A program made the position numbers and the translations under genes. This document shows positions 1 to 9,792 of a DNA stretch of 64,000 nt, piece after piece. Position 1 is the stretch's first letter. Each line of letters opens with the position of its first letter. The stretch is from Cryoendolithus antarcticus. Lineage: Eukaryota > Ascomycota > Dothideomycetes > Cladosporiales > Cladosporiaceae. The stretch is from positions 1 through 64,000 of the forward strand of contig NAJO01000037.1 in the NCBI GenBank assembly GCA_002077065.1, read 5' to 3'. The notes under the pieces are model-generated. The model worked only from the letters and a program-made list of their open reading frames with translations, was not told the origin of the DNA and did no database searches.

Positions 1-126
1 AACCCTAACCCTAACCCTAACCCTAACCCTAACCCTAACCCTAACCCTAACCCTAACCCTAACCCTAACCCTAACCCTAACCCTAACCCTAACCCTAACC
101 CTAACCCTAACCCTAACCCTAACCCT
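1..126. repeat. Telomere repeat array
   Basis: Uninterrupted tandem copies of the hexamer AACCCT (21 units), i.e. the C-rich strand of the TTAGGG telomere repeat used by filamentous fungi. The C-rich strand read 5' to 3' at position 1 means this is a left chromosome end and that the window starts inside the telomere. The array stops abruptly at the first non-repeat base after the last unit, with no degenerate variant repeats, so the junction to subtelomeric DNA is sharp. Confidence 0.98.
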
Positions 127-561
127 AGATTCGAATACCGTACTCGGATCTTAGTTATCCCGTCTATATCTAGAGAACTTATCCTAGTATTTAACCTTAA
201 AATCTAGTAACTTTCTTAGGGTAGCTATATAATTCTTATAGGTAAACTAACTTCTCTTATACTTTCTAGACTATAATAGACCCTAGAAATCGATCTACGG
301 ACTCGGAATTTAGTTTCCTCATTTAGAATATATAGAAAATAGCGGATTTAAAAAATCTTAAGGAAACTAAAATACTTCGACGGGGAAACTTAAGTTTCTA
401 TATGTTTTATACTATTAGGATCTCTACCTAGATAAGTAAGACTAAGTATTACTATAATTAAGGAAGTCGTAGGGTTAATAGTATATAAGGTATATAAAGT
501 ATAGTATATAGTATAGTCTACTCCCGGGCGTAATATAGCTATTCTTAATAATACCTTAAAG

Positions 562-626
562 TCTATATTATACGATTATATATATACTACGATAACGATA
601 TTAAATATATAATCGTATAATATAGA
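562..626. repeat. 22-bp inverted repeat in the RIP zone
   Basis: The arms 562-583 and 605-626 are exact reverse complements of each other, separated by 21 nt. The sequence is very AT-rich, so chance or RIP-driven convergence has to be considered, but 22 matching bases including the CG in each arm is more than expected from composition alone. It could be the relic of a transposon terminus or a foldback element. No target-site duplication is apparent. Confidence 0.7.
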
Positions 627-712
627 GAGATAAAGAGTAGAGAGTCATAAGTAATTAGCTAGAATATTACTACTATATAGGAATAGTATATTTATATCGA
701 AAATCGTAGGTA

Positions 713-734
713 ACTATAGTTAGCTAACTATAGT
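713..734. repeat. 22-bp perfect palindrome in the RIP zone
   Basis: Positions 713-734 read identically on both strands (ACTATAGT-TAGCTA-ACTATAGT). Parts of the same word recur just downstream near 777-800, suggesting a small family of AGCTAACTATAGT-like words in this remnant. Function unknown. Confidence 0.7.
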
Positions 735-1030
735 ACCCTTTCGGGCGCTAAGGATCTAACGTTTAGTAAGAGCGATAGCTAACTATAGTTATAGTTATTT
801 ATAGATTAGTTATAAGGGTCTATTTAGCGGCGTTAATACGACCTAGTCCTTTTCTAAAGGTTAAGGTATTCGCTCTAATCTCTTTAACTTACGTAGTCTA
901 GACGCTAAAGAGTACCTATATTAAGACGTTTAGTAGTAAGGATAAGGCGTTAATAGTAATAACGACTACTAGGTAATATTTATAATCCCTAAGTTCCTCG
1001 ACTTTATATAGGAAACTTATTTTAATAAGA

Positions 1031-2448
1031 CTACTATAACGGGCGAGACGAAGAAGAAGTTTTAGTCGAATCTATTAACGAGCATAGGCATAGATGCCCT
1101 AATCGATAGATTCGGAATAGAGATAAATAGCAGCTTCAACGAGACTGACTATAGCGAGACTTAGAACAAGTACGCATCTTGTTATCGACATCACTAAGTC
1201 TATACGCTTAAGATTAACTAGACTGCACCGAGGAAGCTATAACTAGTACTTGACGGAGCATGCTCTAGAAACATTCGAGGAGTAGTCTGCGGCCGCTATT
1301 GTCGACACCTTCGGCACCTACTTTATGACCAAGGCTACCTTCGGTGGTCTAAAGTGATGGTCCACCACAATGGACGTCCGCAACACTAACGTGTCCCTGA
1401 GTCTGGGCATCAGCTTGGGCATCAAGGTTGCCGAGACGTCGCCACCGCCTACTGGGGCAGGCGACGATAACAAGAACGGGGCGGTAAAGGGACCCGATTC
1501 TGGCGGCGCTAATATCAACAATCAAAATGCGACGACGCAGAAGGTCTACAAGTCGATGGAAATAGTGACTACAGACGTACTCGGCGGCACTCCGTTGAGC
1601 AACAACGATGACTGGATGACCTCGGTCTATCGCAACCCTGCGGTGATCAAGTTCACCCTACGGAATATCGCTGATCTCATCTTGGACGCAGACAAAGCCA
1701 AAGCTGTGCAAGCCGAAGTAGACGCCCGTATGCAAGCTGCAGGTGTAAAGGTGAATCCCAAGGCTCTCGTCATGTTCAACTCGTTCAGTGGCGTTGAAGA
1801 TGACCGCGGGAGCGGTGGACAGATGGGTAAAATTGTCACTCCCTTCCGGCCTTCGCACGGGGAGGGACTGCATCACTGACTCGCACAGACATCTCATGCG
1901 CGAGCTTGAGCCGCATCGACGGATGGTTCAACATCGGCCACTACGCTATGGGCACACTCGATTGGGACACGACCGATTATCAGGGTCTCATGATCCGAGA
2001 CATTCCCGATGCCAAAGCCCCACTCATTGTCAAGGGAACAGGCACAAACCGGACTCGGGGCATGCGCAGTCCCCACCGCCTCGGCCTCTTCGAACTCACA
2101 GGCCCATCAGGTTACGTCTCCCTCTCCGACATGTTCATCCGCGAAGAAGACATTGGCGTCGATCGTTTCGAAGACCAAGGAGTGGTTCATCAGGACGAGC
2201 TCACTGTAGAAGGTGAATGGGGCTCGAAGATGTGGGATGACTCCCACACAGGCTCACGCGACGTCGGCAGCGCATGGCGGATCGAGGTCGGAGCGTTCGA
2301 CGATGCCAAGTCCAAGATCATGGTTGTGCCAGACGGTAAAGGCGCTGGCTCCTTGATCAAAAGCTTCAGCACGCAGGATCCTCCCACTGGCAAGCCGAGG
2401 AAGCTGGACATGTCGAAGTGCAAGATGTTGAGGAACAGGTATTTGTAG
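1031..2448 (+). pseudogene. MACPF-domain protein gene, 5' half degraded by RIP-like mutation
   Basis: From 1370 the frame is open and encodes a MACPF (membrane attack complex/perforin) hallmark: a Gly-Gly followed by an acidic-Trp (DDW) and an NPAVIKFTL-like strand. Just upstream the typical FGTYF...GG motif can be read at about 1304-1351. A short intron at 1827-1888 (GTAAAA donor, CTGAC branch, CAG acceptor) restores the frame into a downstream C-terminal region that ends at a TAG at 2446. The 5' part is interrupted in the reading direction by TAG at 1162, TAA 1195, TAG 1219, TAG 1244, TAG 1283 and TGA 1355, with a frame change near 1235-1245. Most of these fit CAA/CAG to TAA/TAG, the RIP change. 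MACPF proteins of fungi form membrane pores; this copy cannot make a full-length one. Breaks are described only as seen. Confidence 0.72.
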
Positions 2449-2652
2449 ATTGTATCATGCGGTTTGAACGGAGTGACATTGTGCGACACCAATGAACAGT
2501 CTAGGAGTAGACAGGCACAGCGAGAAGTACCGTGATCTAGAGATGAGGTAGAGCAAGTGAGCCATGGTGTGGCAACGGCAGAATGTTATGCTGGGTATCC
2601 GACGAACGCTTCTTATGAACTCCGAACGCCTTCGCTCGAGTGGATCTGAACA

Positions 2653-3885
2653 TCACAACGGGGAGTCCGCTTCCTTCCTGAACCCATCCGACGACGATGA
2701 TGCATGCTTTGCAGTACTGAAATCCTCCTGCGGCACCAGGCCTGAGTTGCCCGGGTTCTTGTGTCCAGCCTCGAGCTGGCGCTTGTAGCTGAGTTGGCGT
2801 AGACGACGAGTTTCTTGTGGAGTGAGATGAAGCTGTGTAAGGTCAACATATGGTCGTCGATCTTTTGCGTGGACACACAAACATAGACCTCGACTCCTAC
2901 TGCATGTAGTGTAAGCGCAATCCACCCAGCCATGCCGAAGGATGCGTTCATGGCAGACATGAGCTCCGCGCCGGTGCCGTTGAAATTGACGTGAACAAGA
3001 GTTACAGCGCTCATGTCTGCGCCGCTGACCAGAGCCGAGCACGAAGGGTACAGCTTCGTCAAAACCTCCGAGTTGTGAAAGATGTCGAGCAGCTTGGTAC
3101 AGTCTTGCACGGTCCAGTAGTCTCCGGCTGCTGTGAGGATCTGAGCGGCGATGATCATTATGATGCGAAGGGTGATGATCGAGGCGAACTGTATTTCAAT
3201 CAGCGTCGAGTCTGCAATCGCAAAAGTTGCGACGACGCACGTAGAACCAAGTGCGCAGCATCCATGCCCTGTGCTGATCGATCTGCAGTCTCTTAATGTT
3301 GTAGTACGCCAGAAACAGTCCGACCATGGTCATGATGGCCAGCAGTCCGACCCATGCTTGGACTTCAACTCCACCTCCAAAGGCGTGGTGTGCAATCATG
3401 AGCGCTCCCACATTTGCAATGCTGGCCAGGAGGACGACCACATAGCCAGTCATGCGGTGGAATAGGATCGCTTTGTATCGAATGATGGGCGTGAATTGCA
3501 GGACAACCAGGAGAGAAGCAGCTGCGAGGAAGTGTCAGTGATTGCATCGATACGAAGGAACATCAAGTCTGGATCACTCACGTATGATCGTGTACAGGTG
3601 CAGCCGGATTCCGATCTTGTATCGGTCAAAGGTCTGGTAGTAGTAGCACTCGCCTGGTGCTGCGTGGTTTGCGCCGGGTGTCGAGCCACAGAAGACGCCG
3701 TTCACGTCGAGGTACTGCAGCCGGGCCAAGGAAAATCCGAAGAGCGCGCCAGCGAAGATGAACCATAGGATGAAGTTGTAGCCTTTGCTGAAGCCGAAGA
3801 AGTTGTGCACTTTGGCGTAGCCGCTCAACTTCTCAGCCGATTGCGACTTCTCTGGCTTCGCCACGGCGTTCTTGTGTCCAAACAT
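2653..3885 (-). CDS. DUF2306 multi-pass membrane protein
   Basis: Four exons on the minus strand: 3885-3582, 3521-3241, 3188-2883, 2832-2653, giving 356 residues. Introns are 60, 52 and 50 nt, each with GT..AG ends, and phases agree. The protein has several hydrophobic segments and the DUF2306 signature, an LHR-like His-Arg before a helix (FHRMTGYV), a Gly-rich loop, and an HRAWMLRTWFY motif closing the core. The third intron was chosen because it joins VEVY to LHLTP, preserving the family's conserved stretch; reading through gives an unrelated tail. Function of fungal DUF2306 proteins is unknown; they are predicted to sit in a membrane. It is the most telomere-proximal gene that looks intact. 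Start ATG at 3885 precedes a short charged N-terminus and then the first membrane segment. Confidence 0.85.
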
Positions 3886-4599
3886 GTTGGCGATGCTGAT
3901 GTGCGGTGGAAAGGTGATTGGTATTATGGCTGTAAGGAGGCAAGACAGATGCGATGGACTGATCGAACACTGCCATAGCCGGCGACGACCAGGCATATAT
4001 GTCTCCCTCGCCGCGACTCACGCTGTGACACGCTGACGCTGCTGTCCTCCGCTCCATCGCGATAGCCATCGCATCAAGCATAGCGTGTTGCAAATCACTA
4101 TCGTTTTGGGATGCCACGCGAGATCCATGCAGTCGCAAACCGAACGTCATAGCAGAGCCTCAGATCTTAGATTCGTCGCGATAGCACTCAGATGTAGTTA
4201 GCGCAGATCCGGCGGGACGGACCATTGCCGGGAGGCGGTCAACGGGCGCTTCTCGCGATACCCGAGATGGGTGTGGGCTTCTGCACGCTCCTGATGTTCA
4301 CCATCTCAAAATACATGTAGTCATACAAGCATTAGCTCCCTCGTATACATTGTCGCAGATCGAATTGCATCTCACAGGCATCGTCAGGTCTCTCGCAAGC
4401 AGCATTGGCGTCCAGCTTAGCTTATGACGAACCGATCTGTTCCGAAGAACATCCTCGCGGCGATCAGTGTAGTGCCACAGGCGCGCAGCAGTACAATGTC
4501 TTCCAGAGAAGGCTGCTGATGGCCAGGGCTGGCAATCCGGCAAAACACTTCGCTTCGGGCACGGAGATGCATCTTATGAGTTGTGAAGATCCGCATTGC
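3886..4599. other. Intergenic, no gene seen
   Basis: About 710 bases between the 5' end of the DUF2306 gene and the 3' end of the Zn2Cys6 gene. It should hold the DUF2306 promoter. I see no protein-like reading frame or RNA gene in it. Confidence 0.6.
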
Positions 4600-6129
4600 T
4601 CAAGGACTCTCCACCGGCGTGATCGCTCTGTCAACCTGTCGAATGCTCGGTCGGTTCAAGCCTCTATTGAACACGTTCGCCGAGACGTCGGCCAGGAAAT
4701 TGACCCAATCGACCATACCCTTGGCATGACAGTATGTCTCAGCCACGCCGAGCGGGAGGAACATTGCAATGTGACCATGAGCCCCAGTGACTGGCTCGGC
4801 GAAGGCAGGCAAGCATTTACATAGACTGAAAACCAGGTCCAGCAACTCATCATCTGCCGCATTAGGACTCAGTGCCTTATCAACAGGCGTATTTGACACA
4901 GATCGCATCCGCTGTCGCAGCGACGCCAGCGTACTTCGGAGGTAGTAGATACAACACCAGTACTGCGAATGCATAAATGCAAACTTCTGATCGAGGAAGA
5001 CGAAGCCAGTTTTCAACGTGCGATCTTGCACGAGGTTGCAGAACGCGTCGAAGTCTTCAATCGGCAACTCCATGTATGGCGCTAGGTTCTGAGCTCTGAG
5101 ACCTATAAGGAAGCCTTCATACCACTTCCGTATCTCTTCATCTAGGCGCTCACAGTCAGCGAGGAGCTTCACTGCAGCTTCCGCCGAGTCGGCACTTCTG
5201 AGGTCAAGACTGTCGTGTCGCTCAAGCAGGCCCGGTATCTGAAGTGCTAGACTCATCCAGTAGACAGCTGGACCGAGTGGCACTCGACGCAGGACGGCCT
5301 GCCATTCAGGTGTTGCGAAAGGATCAGCTTTGCGGCGGATCAGAGATCGAGACAGCCCAGCATGTCGTGAGTTGTACAGCATTAGCATCGATAGTTTCGT
5401 GCTCACAGCCTGTGGTCCGCGAGCCAGGAGAATCTGATCAAAGCCGGCCAGATGTTGAAACCAGGATGAGGCAGCACCTTGGATGTGGTTGTAGAACTCA
5501 CATAGTGCTAGAACACTCACTGCTGCGAGTATGCCATCGTCGTTCGTCTCGCTCGATGCAATCGCTCGGCTCGCCCCGCGTAATGCCTTTCCGAGCTGCA
5601 CTGTGGATTCCTGTAGTAGTCTCTGGTCCTCACGTAGACTGCCGACCTGAACCAAGCTCAAAGCGTCCAGACTGTCAGTAAGTACTGGACTGCTCGGGGC
5701 TAGCAAGACGACCATGCGCATGTAATCGAAGCCCTGAGAACGCGAGCTCACGTTCTTTGGACTGTAGACGTCGATGAAAGTCTCATAGAACTGTGCTCGG
5801 TTGGCCGCAGGACTGCTGAGTGTCCGAGGCGACAAAGTCCTCGCAGATGTGGCGGGCGAGGTTGTTGGTGAGGTCCTGTCTCTGAATAGGATCACAGCAT
5901 CTCCAATCGTCGAGTCGCTTTCCTGAAAGGCGTGCGTGCGCAGATACTGTATGCCGGCTCGCTGTGCCGTAGATTCGCTCTGGTCCACCCACTCGACAGC
6001 GCCTTGAGCTCGTTCGTAGCCTTCGCACACCACGCGGCGACGCACGCACTTGCTGCATGCCGGCCGTTCAAGGTCACAACGCACTTTCCTGCGGCGGCAT
6101 GTCAGACAGCCAGCAGATCGAGCAGGCAT
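4600..6129 (-). CDS. Zn2Cys6 fungal-type transcription factor
   Basis: Intronless 509-residue protein. The N-terminus carries the zinc binuclear cluster with cysteines at about residues 8, 11, 18, 25, 28 and 35 (CxxCx6Cx6CxxCx6C), with the basic CRRRKVRCD stretch, so it should bind DNA, usually at CGG triplets. The rest resembles the fungal-specific regulatory domain of this class (DUF3468-like): a helical region with a LALCEFYNH-type segment. There is no obvious target cluster next to it, so its regulon cannot be inferred from context; the adjacent isomerase and DUF2306 genes are only neighbours. The start ATG at 6129 is eight codons before the first cysteine, typical for the class. Confidence 0.92.
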   Translation of the reverse strand: MPARSAGCLTCRRRKVRCDLERPACSKCVRRRVVCEGYERAQGAVEWVDQSESTAQRAGIQYLRTHAFQESDSTIGDAVILFRDRTSPTTSPATSARTLSPRTLSSPAANRAQFYETFIDVYSPKNVSSRSQGFDYMRMVVLLAPSSPVLTDSLDALSLVQVGSLREDQRLLQESTVQLGKALRGASRAIASSETNDDGILAAVSVLALCEFYNHIQGAASSWFQHLAGFDQILLARGPQAVSTKLSMLMLYNSRHAGLSRSLIRRKADPFATPEWQAVLRRVPLGPAVYWMSLALQIPGLLERHDSLDLRSADSAEAAVKLLADCERLDEEIRKWYEGFLIGLRAQNLAPYMELPIEDFDAFCNLVQDRTLKTGFVFLDQKFAFMHSQYWCCIYYLRSTLASLRQRMRSVSNTPVDKALSPNAADDELLDLVFSLCKCLPAFAEPVTGAHGHIAMFLPLGVAETYCHAKGMVDWVNFLADVSANVFNRGLNRPSIRQVDRAITPVESP

Positions 6130-6538
6130 AATCGTGGCGTCTTCTTCGCATATTCATGTCGCGTGGAAGATATGCAGCTGCGAGATGCAGGCTACTTGAC
6201 ATGGGACCAGGGTCCGGGAGCAAGATGGTCGTCATAAGGTCTGATTGAACGCTATGTTTGGTACCTGCAGTAGCAATTTGTTGGATGACCGGGTAGCCCA
6301 AGGGCCGATGCACACCGACGTTTAAATCTACACCAGTCGTTCATTTGGTATATCATATCGCATTTTTTAGCACTCGGACGTCGATTTACTATCACTCGAT
6401 GTGTCGAAGATATTCTTGAGACACTGTAGCGGCCCCAGACCATCAATGCAGGCCAACTCAGGAATAGTGTAGACATGTGAACACACACGGTGAGAGTAGT
6501 AGCGGTAACCGCGAATACGGCGAAACTTGAACGCAGGA
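6130..6538. other. Intergenic, no gene seen
   Basis: About 410 bases upstream of the Zn2Cys6 gene and downstream of the isomerase gene. Presumably the transcription-factor promoter and the isomerase 3' untranslated region. No coding or RNA feature recognised. Confidence 0.55.
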
Positions 6539-7414
6539 CTACAACTTATGCTTCTTCTGCCCACTCGCAATCCTCTCAAACTCCTTCTGCGGGATACCAG
6601 CCATAAATCTCTCCAAGCCACCGAACACCTCCGCTACACCTTGAGCATCCAAAGTCTCCCTATCAGGCTTCCTGATGAGTGCCTTGATCTTCGTCATCGA
6701 GTCCTGTACAAGATGATCCCCAAGTCTCTCATTGACCTCATTTAGCACGAGCTCCAAGAACTTGTCCGACTCGTTGGGCTTCGTATCAAAGACCTTGTTG
6801 ACGAAGCCACATTGCACTAGCTCATCGCTCGTGATCCGCTTACTCATGATCAGAGCTTCGTTCGCTTTCGCGATGCCCATGCGCTTTACGAAGCTGTGGC
6901 TCACCAAGCCTTCGCTCACTAGACCCAAGCTGCTAAAGGGCGTGAGGATGAAGGCATGCGGAGCTGCGTAGATGAAGTCGGAATGCGAGATGATAGCTGC
7001 AGACAGGCCTACTGCTGGACCATTCAAGGCTGTGACAAGGATCTTTGGGTGCGAGTAGAAGGCTTGGGTTGTGTTGAGGTTGTTCGCCAAGAAGGAGGTA
7101 AGCCAATGCTTGTAGGGGTCCACGCCGGGCTGCGCAGCGCGGGAGATGGAGACGTCGGCGCCGCTAGGAGGACATTAGCAGTGCTCGCGGGCAAAGACTC
7201 TCGAATAGGCTCACGCGCTGAAGTATCGCCCCTTCGCAGTCAACACCGTCACGAAGATGTCCTCCCGCAATGCCACTTCGCGCATGAGCTGTGAGAGGCG
7301 AAAGTAGAGATCCTGGGTCATAGCATTGAGCTTCTTCTCATTGCTGATAGTGATGATCGCGATCTTGCCGCGATACTCGAGGGTCACTGCCTTCTTGGGG
7401 TCGAGGTCTGCCAT
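6539..7414 (-). CDS. Delta3,Delta2-enoyl-CoA isomerase-like (crotonase family)
   Basis: Two exons, 7414-7215 and 7163-6539, with a 51-nt intron; 274 residues. Crotonase fold: N-terminal beta region with AIITISN...LNAM, the GRYFSAGAD oxyanion-hole loop reassembled exactly across the splice junction, ALNGPAVG, and FSSLGLVSEG, whose Glu matches the catalytic acid of Eci1-type isomerases. The family moves 3-enoyl double bonds to the 2 position so that unsaturated fatty acids can enter beta-oxidation. The C-terminus is KKHKL; the last three residues resemble a peroxisomal PTS1 signal (variant of SKL), in line with a peroxisomal enzyme. It could be a related hydratase, but the loop pattern favours isomerase. 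It shares a 386-bp divergent promoter with PET100. Confidence 0.87.
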
Positions 7415-7800
7415 GATGAAGGTACCTTATCGAGGGTTGCGTTCCGTTTGTGCTGGTAACAGATCTTGGGATGTTGAGGGGGAAAGCTGGAGAGTTTAAC
7501 TAGAAGTGAAGTCTCTACTACCTTCCGCCTGCTTACGCGCGGTTAATCCTATAATATATCACCGTCACTTGTGGCCGAGGGGTGGTGTTTGTAGGATCTA
7601 GAGCTTAACCTCGGCTTACTTCCAGGCTGTTCGTAAATTCTGGCAGCTTGGCTTGCACCTCCGGACACGACTTCTGCTGCACACTGTTGCATGTCGTTGA
7701 TGTCAGCAGTGGAGGAGAGCCCAGAATTGAGCTCAAGACATCAATGATGCACTAGAAACGCACACTCGACCTCCACATAATCATAATACGCATCGGCAAT
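7415..7800. promoter_or_regulatory. Divergent promoter region, isomerase / PET100
   Basis: Both start codons face away from this 386-base interval, so it must hold both promoters. An AT-rich stretch TATAATATATC lies near 7550. No further element can be assigned with confidence. Confidence 0.5.
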
Positions 7801-8228
7801 ATGGGCGGCCCTAATCTCGAAGTCTTCAAGGTATGCTACACTCGAAACCCCACATGAGACGATGTACTTACGCACAGCAGTTCGGCATGTACATCATGTT
7901 CCCCATCGGCATCATGTACTACTTTGGCACCAACCTGGAGTCACGCTTCTCCGTGCCAGACTTCTGGCCGAAAGAGGGATCTACTCACAAGATCCCGTTC
8001 GAAAGGGAAGAGATCACTGAAGAGCTGCAGAGATTGAAGGAACGGCGGCTAGCGGCGAGAGCGCACAGGCTGGCCATCGAGTCTCGTGGCGGCAGTACCG
8101 AGCACTTCGAGCATCGACAAGCAGAAGAAGCGCAGCCGAAGCCGGATATATTGGCAGCGACCAAGCTTGATGAGCCTGGGAAGAGCGGGCTGGCGAAGGC
8201 GAACGGGTGGTCGTCTTGGTTCAAATGA
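7801..8228 (+). CDS. PET100: Cytochrome c oxidase assembly factor Pet100
   Basis: Two exons, 7801-7830 and 7881-8228, 125 residues. The first exon is only ten codons, MGGPNLEVFK, and is joined by a 50-nt intron to FGMYIMFPIGIMYYFGTNL, which together form the unmistakable Pet100 N-terminus; the ATG at 7801 is therefore certain although it lies in its own small exon. FSVPDFWP follows. Pet100 is a small mitochondrial inner-membrane protein with one N-terminal membrane segment that chaperones assembly of complex IV. The C-terminal half is a charged helical region with a long tail, longer than in yeast-type proteins. It ends only 56 bases from the convergent deacetylase gene. Confidence 0.95.
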
Positions 8229-8284
8229 GAGGATAGATGCGAATCACGGGTTGCTCTATTGCAAGCGGGACATTCACTGCTGGA

Positions 8285-9476
8285 CTACAGATGCCTTGGT
8301 CTGTACGGAAACTTCTCACGCCAGTGTGTCGCGATGTCCATCCGCCGGGTCACCCAAACGTCACCCTTGGGTAAAGAGTGAATATACTCCAAGAACTTCA
8401 TCAACCCTTGCGACCGACCTGGCTTGCCGATGATGCGACAATGCAAACCGATTGACATCATCTTGGGAGAGCCACTCTCGGCTTCTGCCAGCAGCGTGTC
8501 GAGCGAAGCTTTGAGATACTGGAAGAAAGCATCTGGCGTAAACGCACCACTACCGCTGTGGAACTTTAAGTCGTTGTTGTCGAAGCTATGATAAGATCAG
8601 AAGGTGTAGCTGGCTGGTTCGGAGATAAGACGAAGACCTACGAGTACGGCAGCATCAGCATGCCCTCCGGCTTCTCGACGTCCTTCTCAGCGGGCACGTC
8701 GATCCAGTACGGCAGATCATCACAGTAGCTATCGCTCTCCCATAATAGAGGCAAGCCGTGCTCTTTGTACACTTCCCAGATGAGCGCTTTAGTTCGTGTG
8801 GATTGACGGCCGATGTACCATCCACCCGGAAACTCGCCAGTGAGCTTCTTGAACACTTCGAGTTGTCGCACGATGTATTGCTTCTCCACCTCGGCTGGCA
8901 TGTGATGATAGTCGATCCATCTGGAAGGCAACAAAGGTCAGCAAAGGAGTTCCTAAAGCATTTCACGAGAGGCATGCACGTACCGATACCCATGGGAAGC
9001 GATCTCATGACCGCCATCTTTCAGCGCCTTCACGACATCGGGATTCATCTCTAGCGCCTGACCAATTGCATACGCTGTGATGGGCACGTTGAACGACTCG
9101 AACAGGTTGAGCAGTCGCCAGACGCCAACACGCGACCCATATTCATAGTCGCTTTCGGTACCCAAATTCCGCTCACCTTGTCGCTTGTATATAAGCTCAG
9201 ACAAGATCTCCTCAGAACGATCGTCACCGTTGAGGACTGTCCGCTCGGCGCCCTAGCATGTGTCAATACTGAGCATGTACAGAGAGCACGGAGAGAGTCT
9301 ACCTCTTCGTAGTTGATGACGAACGAGACTGCTACTTTCGCTCCGCCTGGCCATTGAGGATCAGGTGGATGTCGGCCATAGCCTCGGAGATCACGTGGGA
9401 ACTCATACTTTGTACCGCGTTCTGGATCGAGGTTCGCAGCGTCCAGGGCTGGCACAAACGGTACTTCCTGCGCCAT
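8285..9476 (-). CDS. PuuE-type polysaccharide deacetylase / allantoinase-like hydrolase
   Basis: Four exons, 9476-9303, 9252-8984, 8920-8642, 8585-8285 (introns 50, 63 and 56 nt), 340 residues. All phases fit and the junctions rebuild conserved motifs: DLRGYGRHPPDPQWPGGA at the N-terminus, VINYEEGAE, YEYGSRVGVWRLL, HEIASHGYRW, LPYWIDVP, PYSFDNNDLKF, MSIGLHCRIIGKPGR and a VWVTRRMDIATHW end. This is the NodB-fold subfamily that includes the metal-independent bacterial allantoinase PuuE; fungal members are usually labelled chitin or polysaccharide deacetylase. By family it should hydrolyse an amide, most likely allantoin in purine breakdown, in the cytosol since no signal peptide is seen. No other purine-catabolic gene lies nearby, so the substrate is inference. 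Confidence 0.88.
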
Positions 9477-9792
9477 CTTGGCTTTGTAGGCTACAGCGCA
9501 TCTGCGAGAGACTTATAAAATTGACCGTATGCACTCTACGATTTCAAACAAGTGCAATTTGCACCTTATCTCGGCCAAACGACATGATGTCATGATGCAG
9601 CGGGGGAGTATCTGAACTACATGATGTGCTGTGTTTCTTTAAGCTGCGACTGTGGTCTCTCACAGCTGGATCGGATTGGCTCCGGCATTGGACCGTCCGC
9701 TTCTAGGTGCTCCTGCTGTTTCTCCTCTCAATGAACAATACTGCGACACCCTGATCCCCAGCCTAGTTGCATATCTCTCATCCCTATCTATC
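9477..9792. other. Intergenic, no gene seen
   Basis: 316 bases between the deacetylase 5' end and the 3' end of the first BTB gene. Nothing coding recognised; should contain the deacetylase promoter. Confidence 0.5.

Larger units (their letters stand above)
127..1080. repeat. RIP-saturated subtelomeric DNA
   Basis: AT-rich DNA directly beside the telomere. Scanning every line I find only two CpA and one TpG dinucleotides in about 950 bases, while TpA is extremely frequent and CpG is still common. This is the expected end state of repeat-induced point mutation, which converts CpA to TpA on either strand of duplicated DNA. The depletion ends sharply near 1081. No intact gene is present. Short protein-like stretches broken by TAA/TAG can be followed back from the MACPF-like remnant to about 850, so part of this DNA was probably coding. 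It also holds inverted repeats at 562-626 and 713-734. Confidence 0.9.

Noticed and set aside
1..126. CRISPR-like or satellite array
   Set aside because: The unit is the six-base telomere repeat without spacers, and the genome is eukaryotic.
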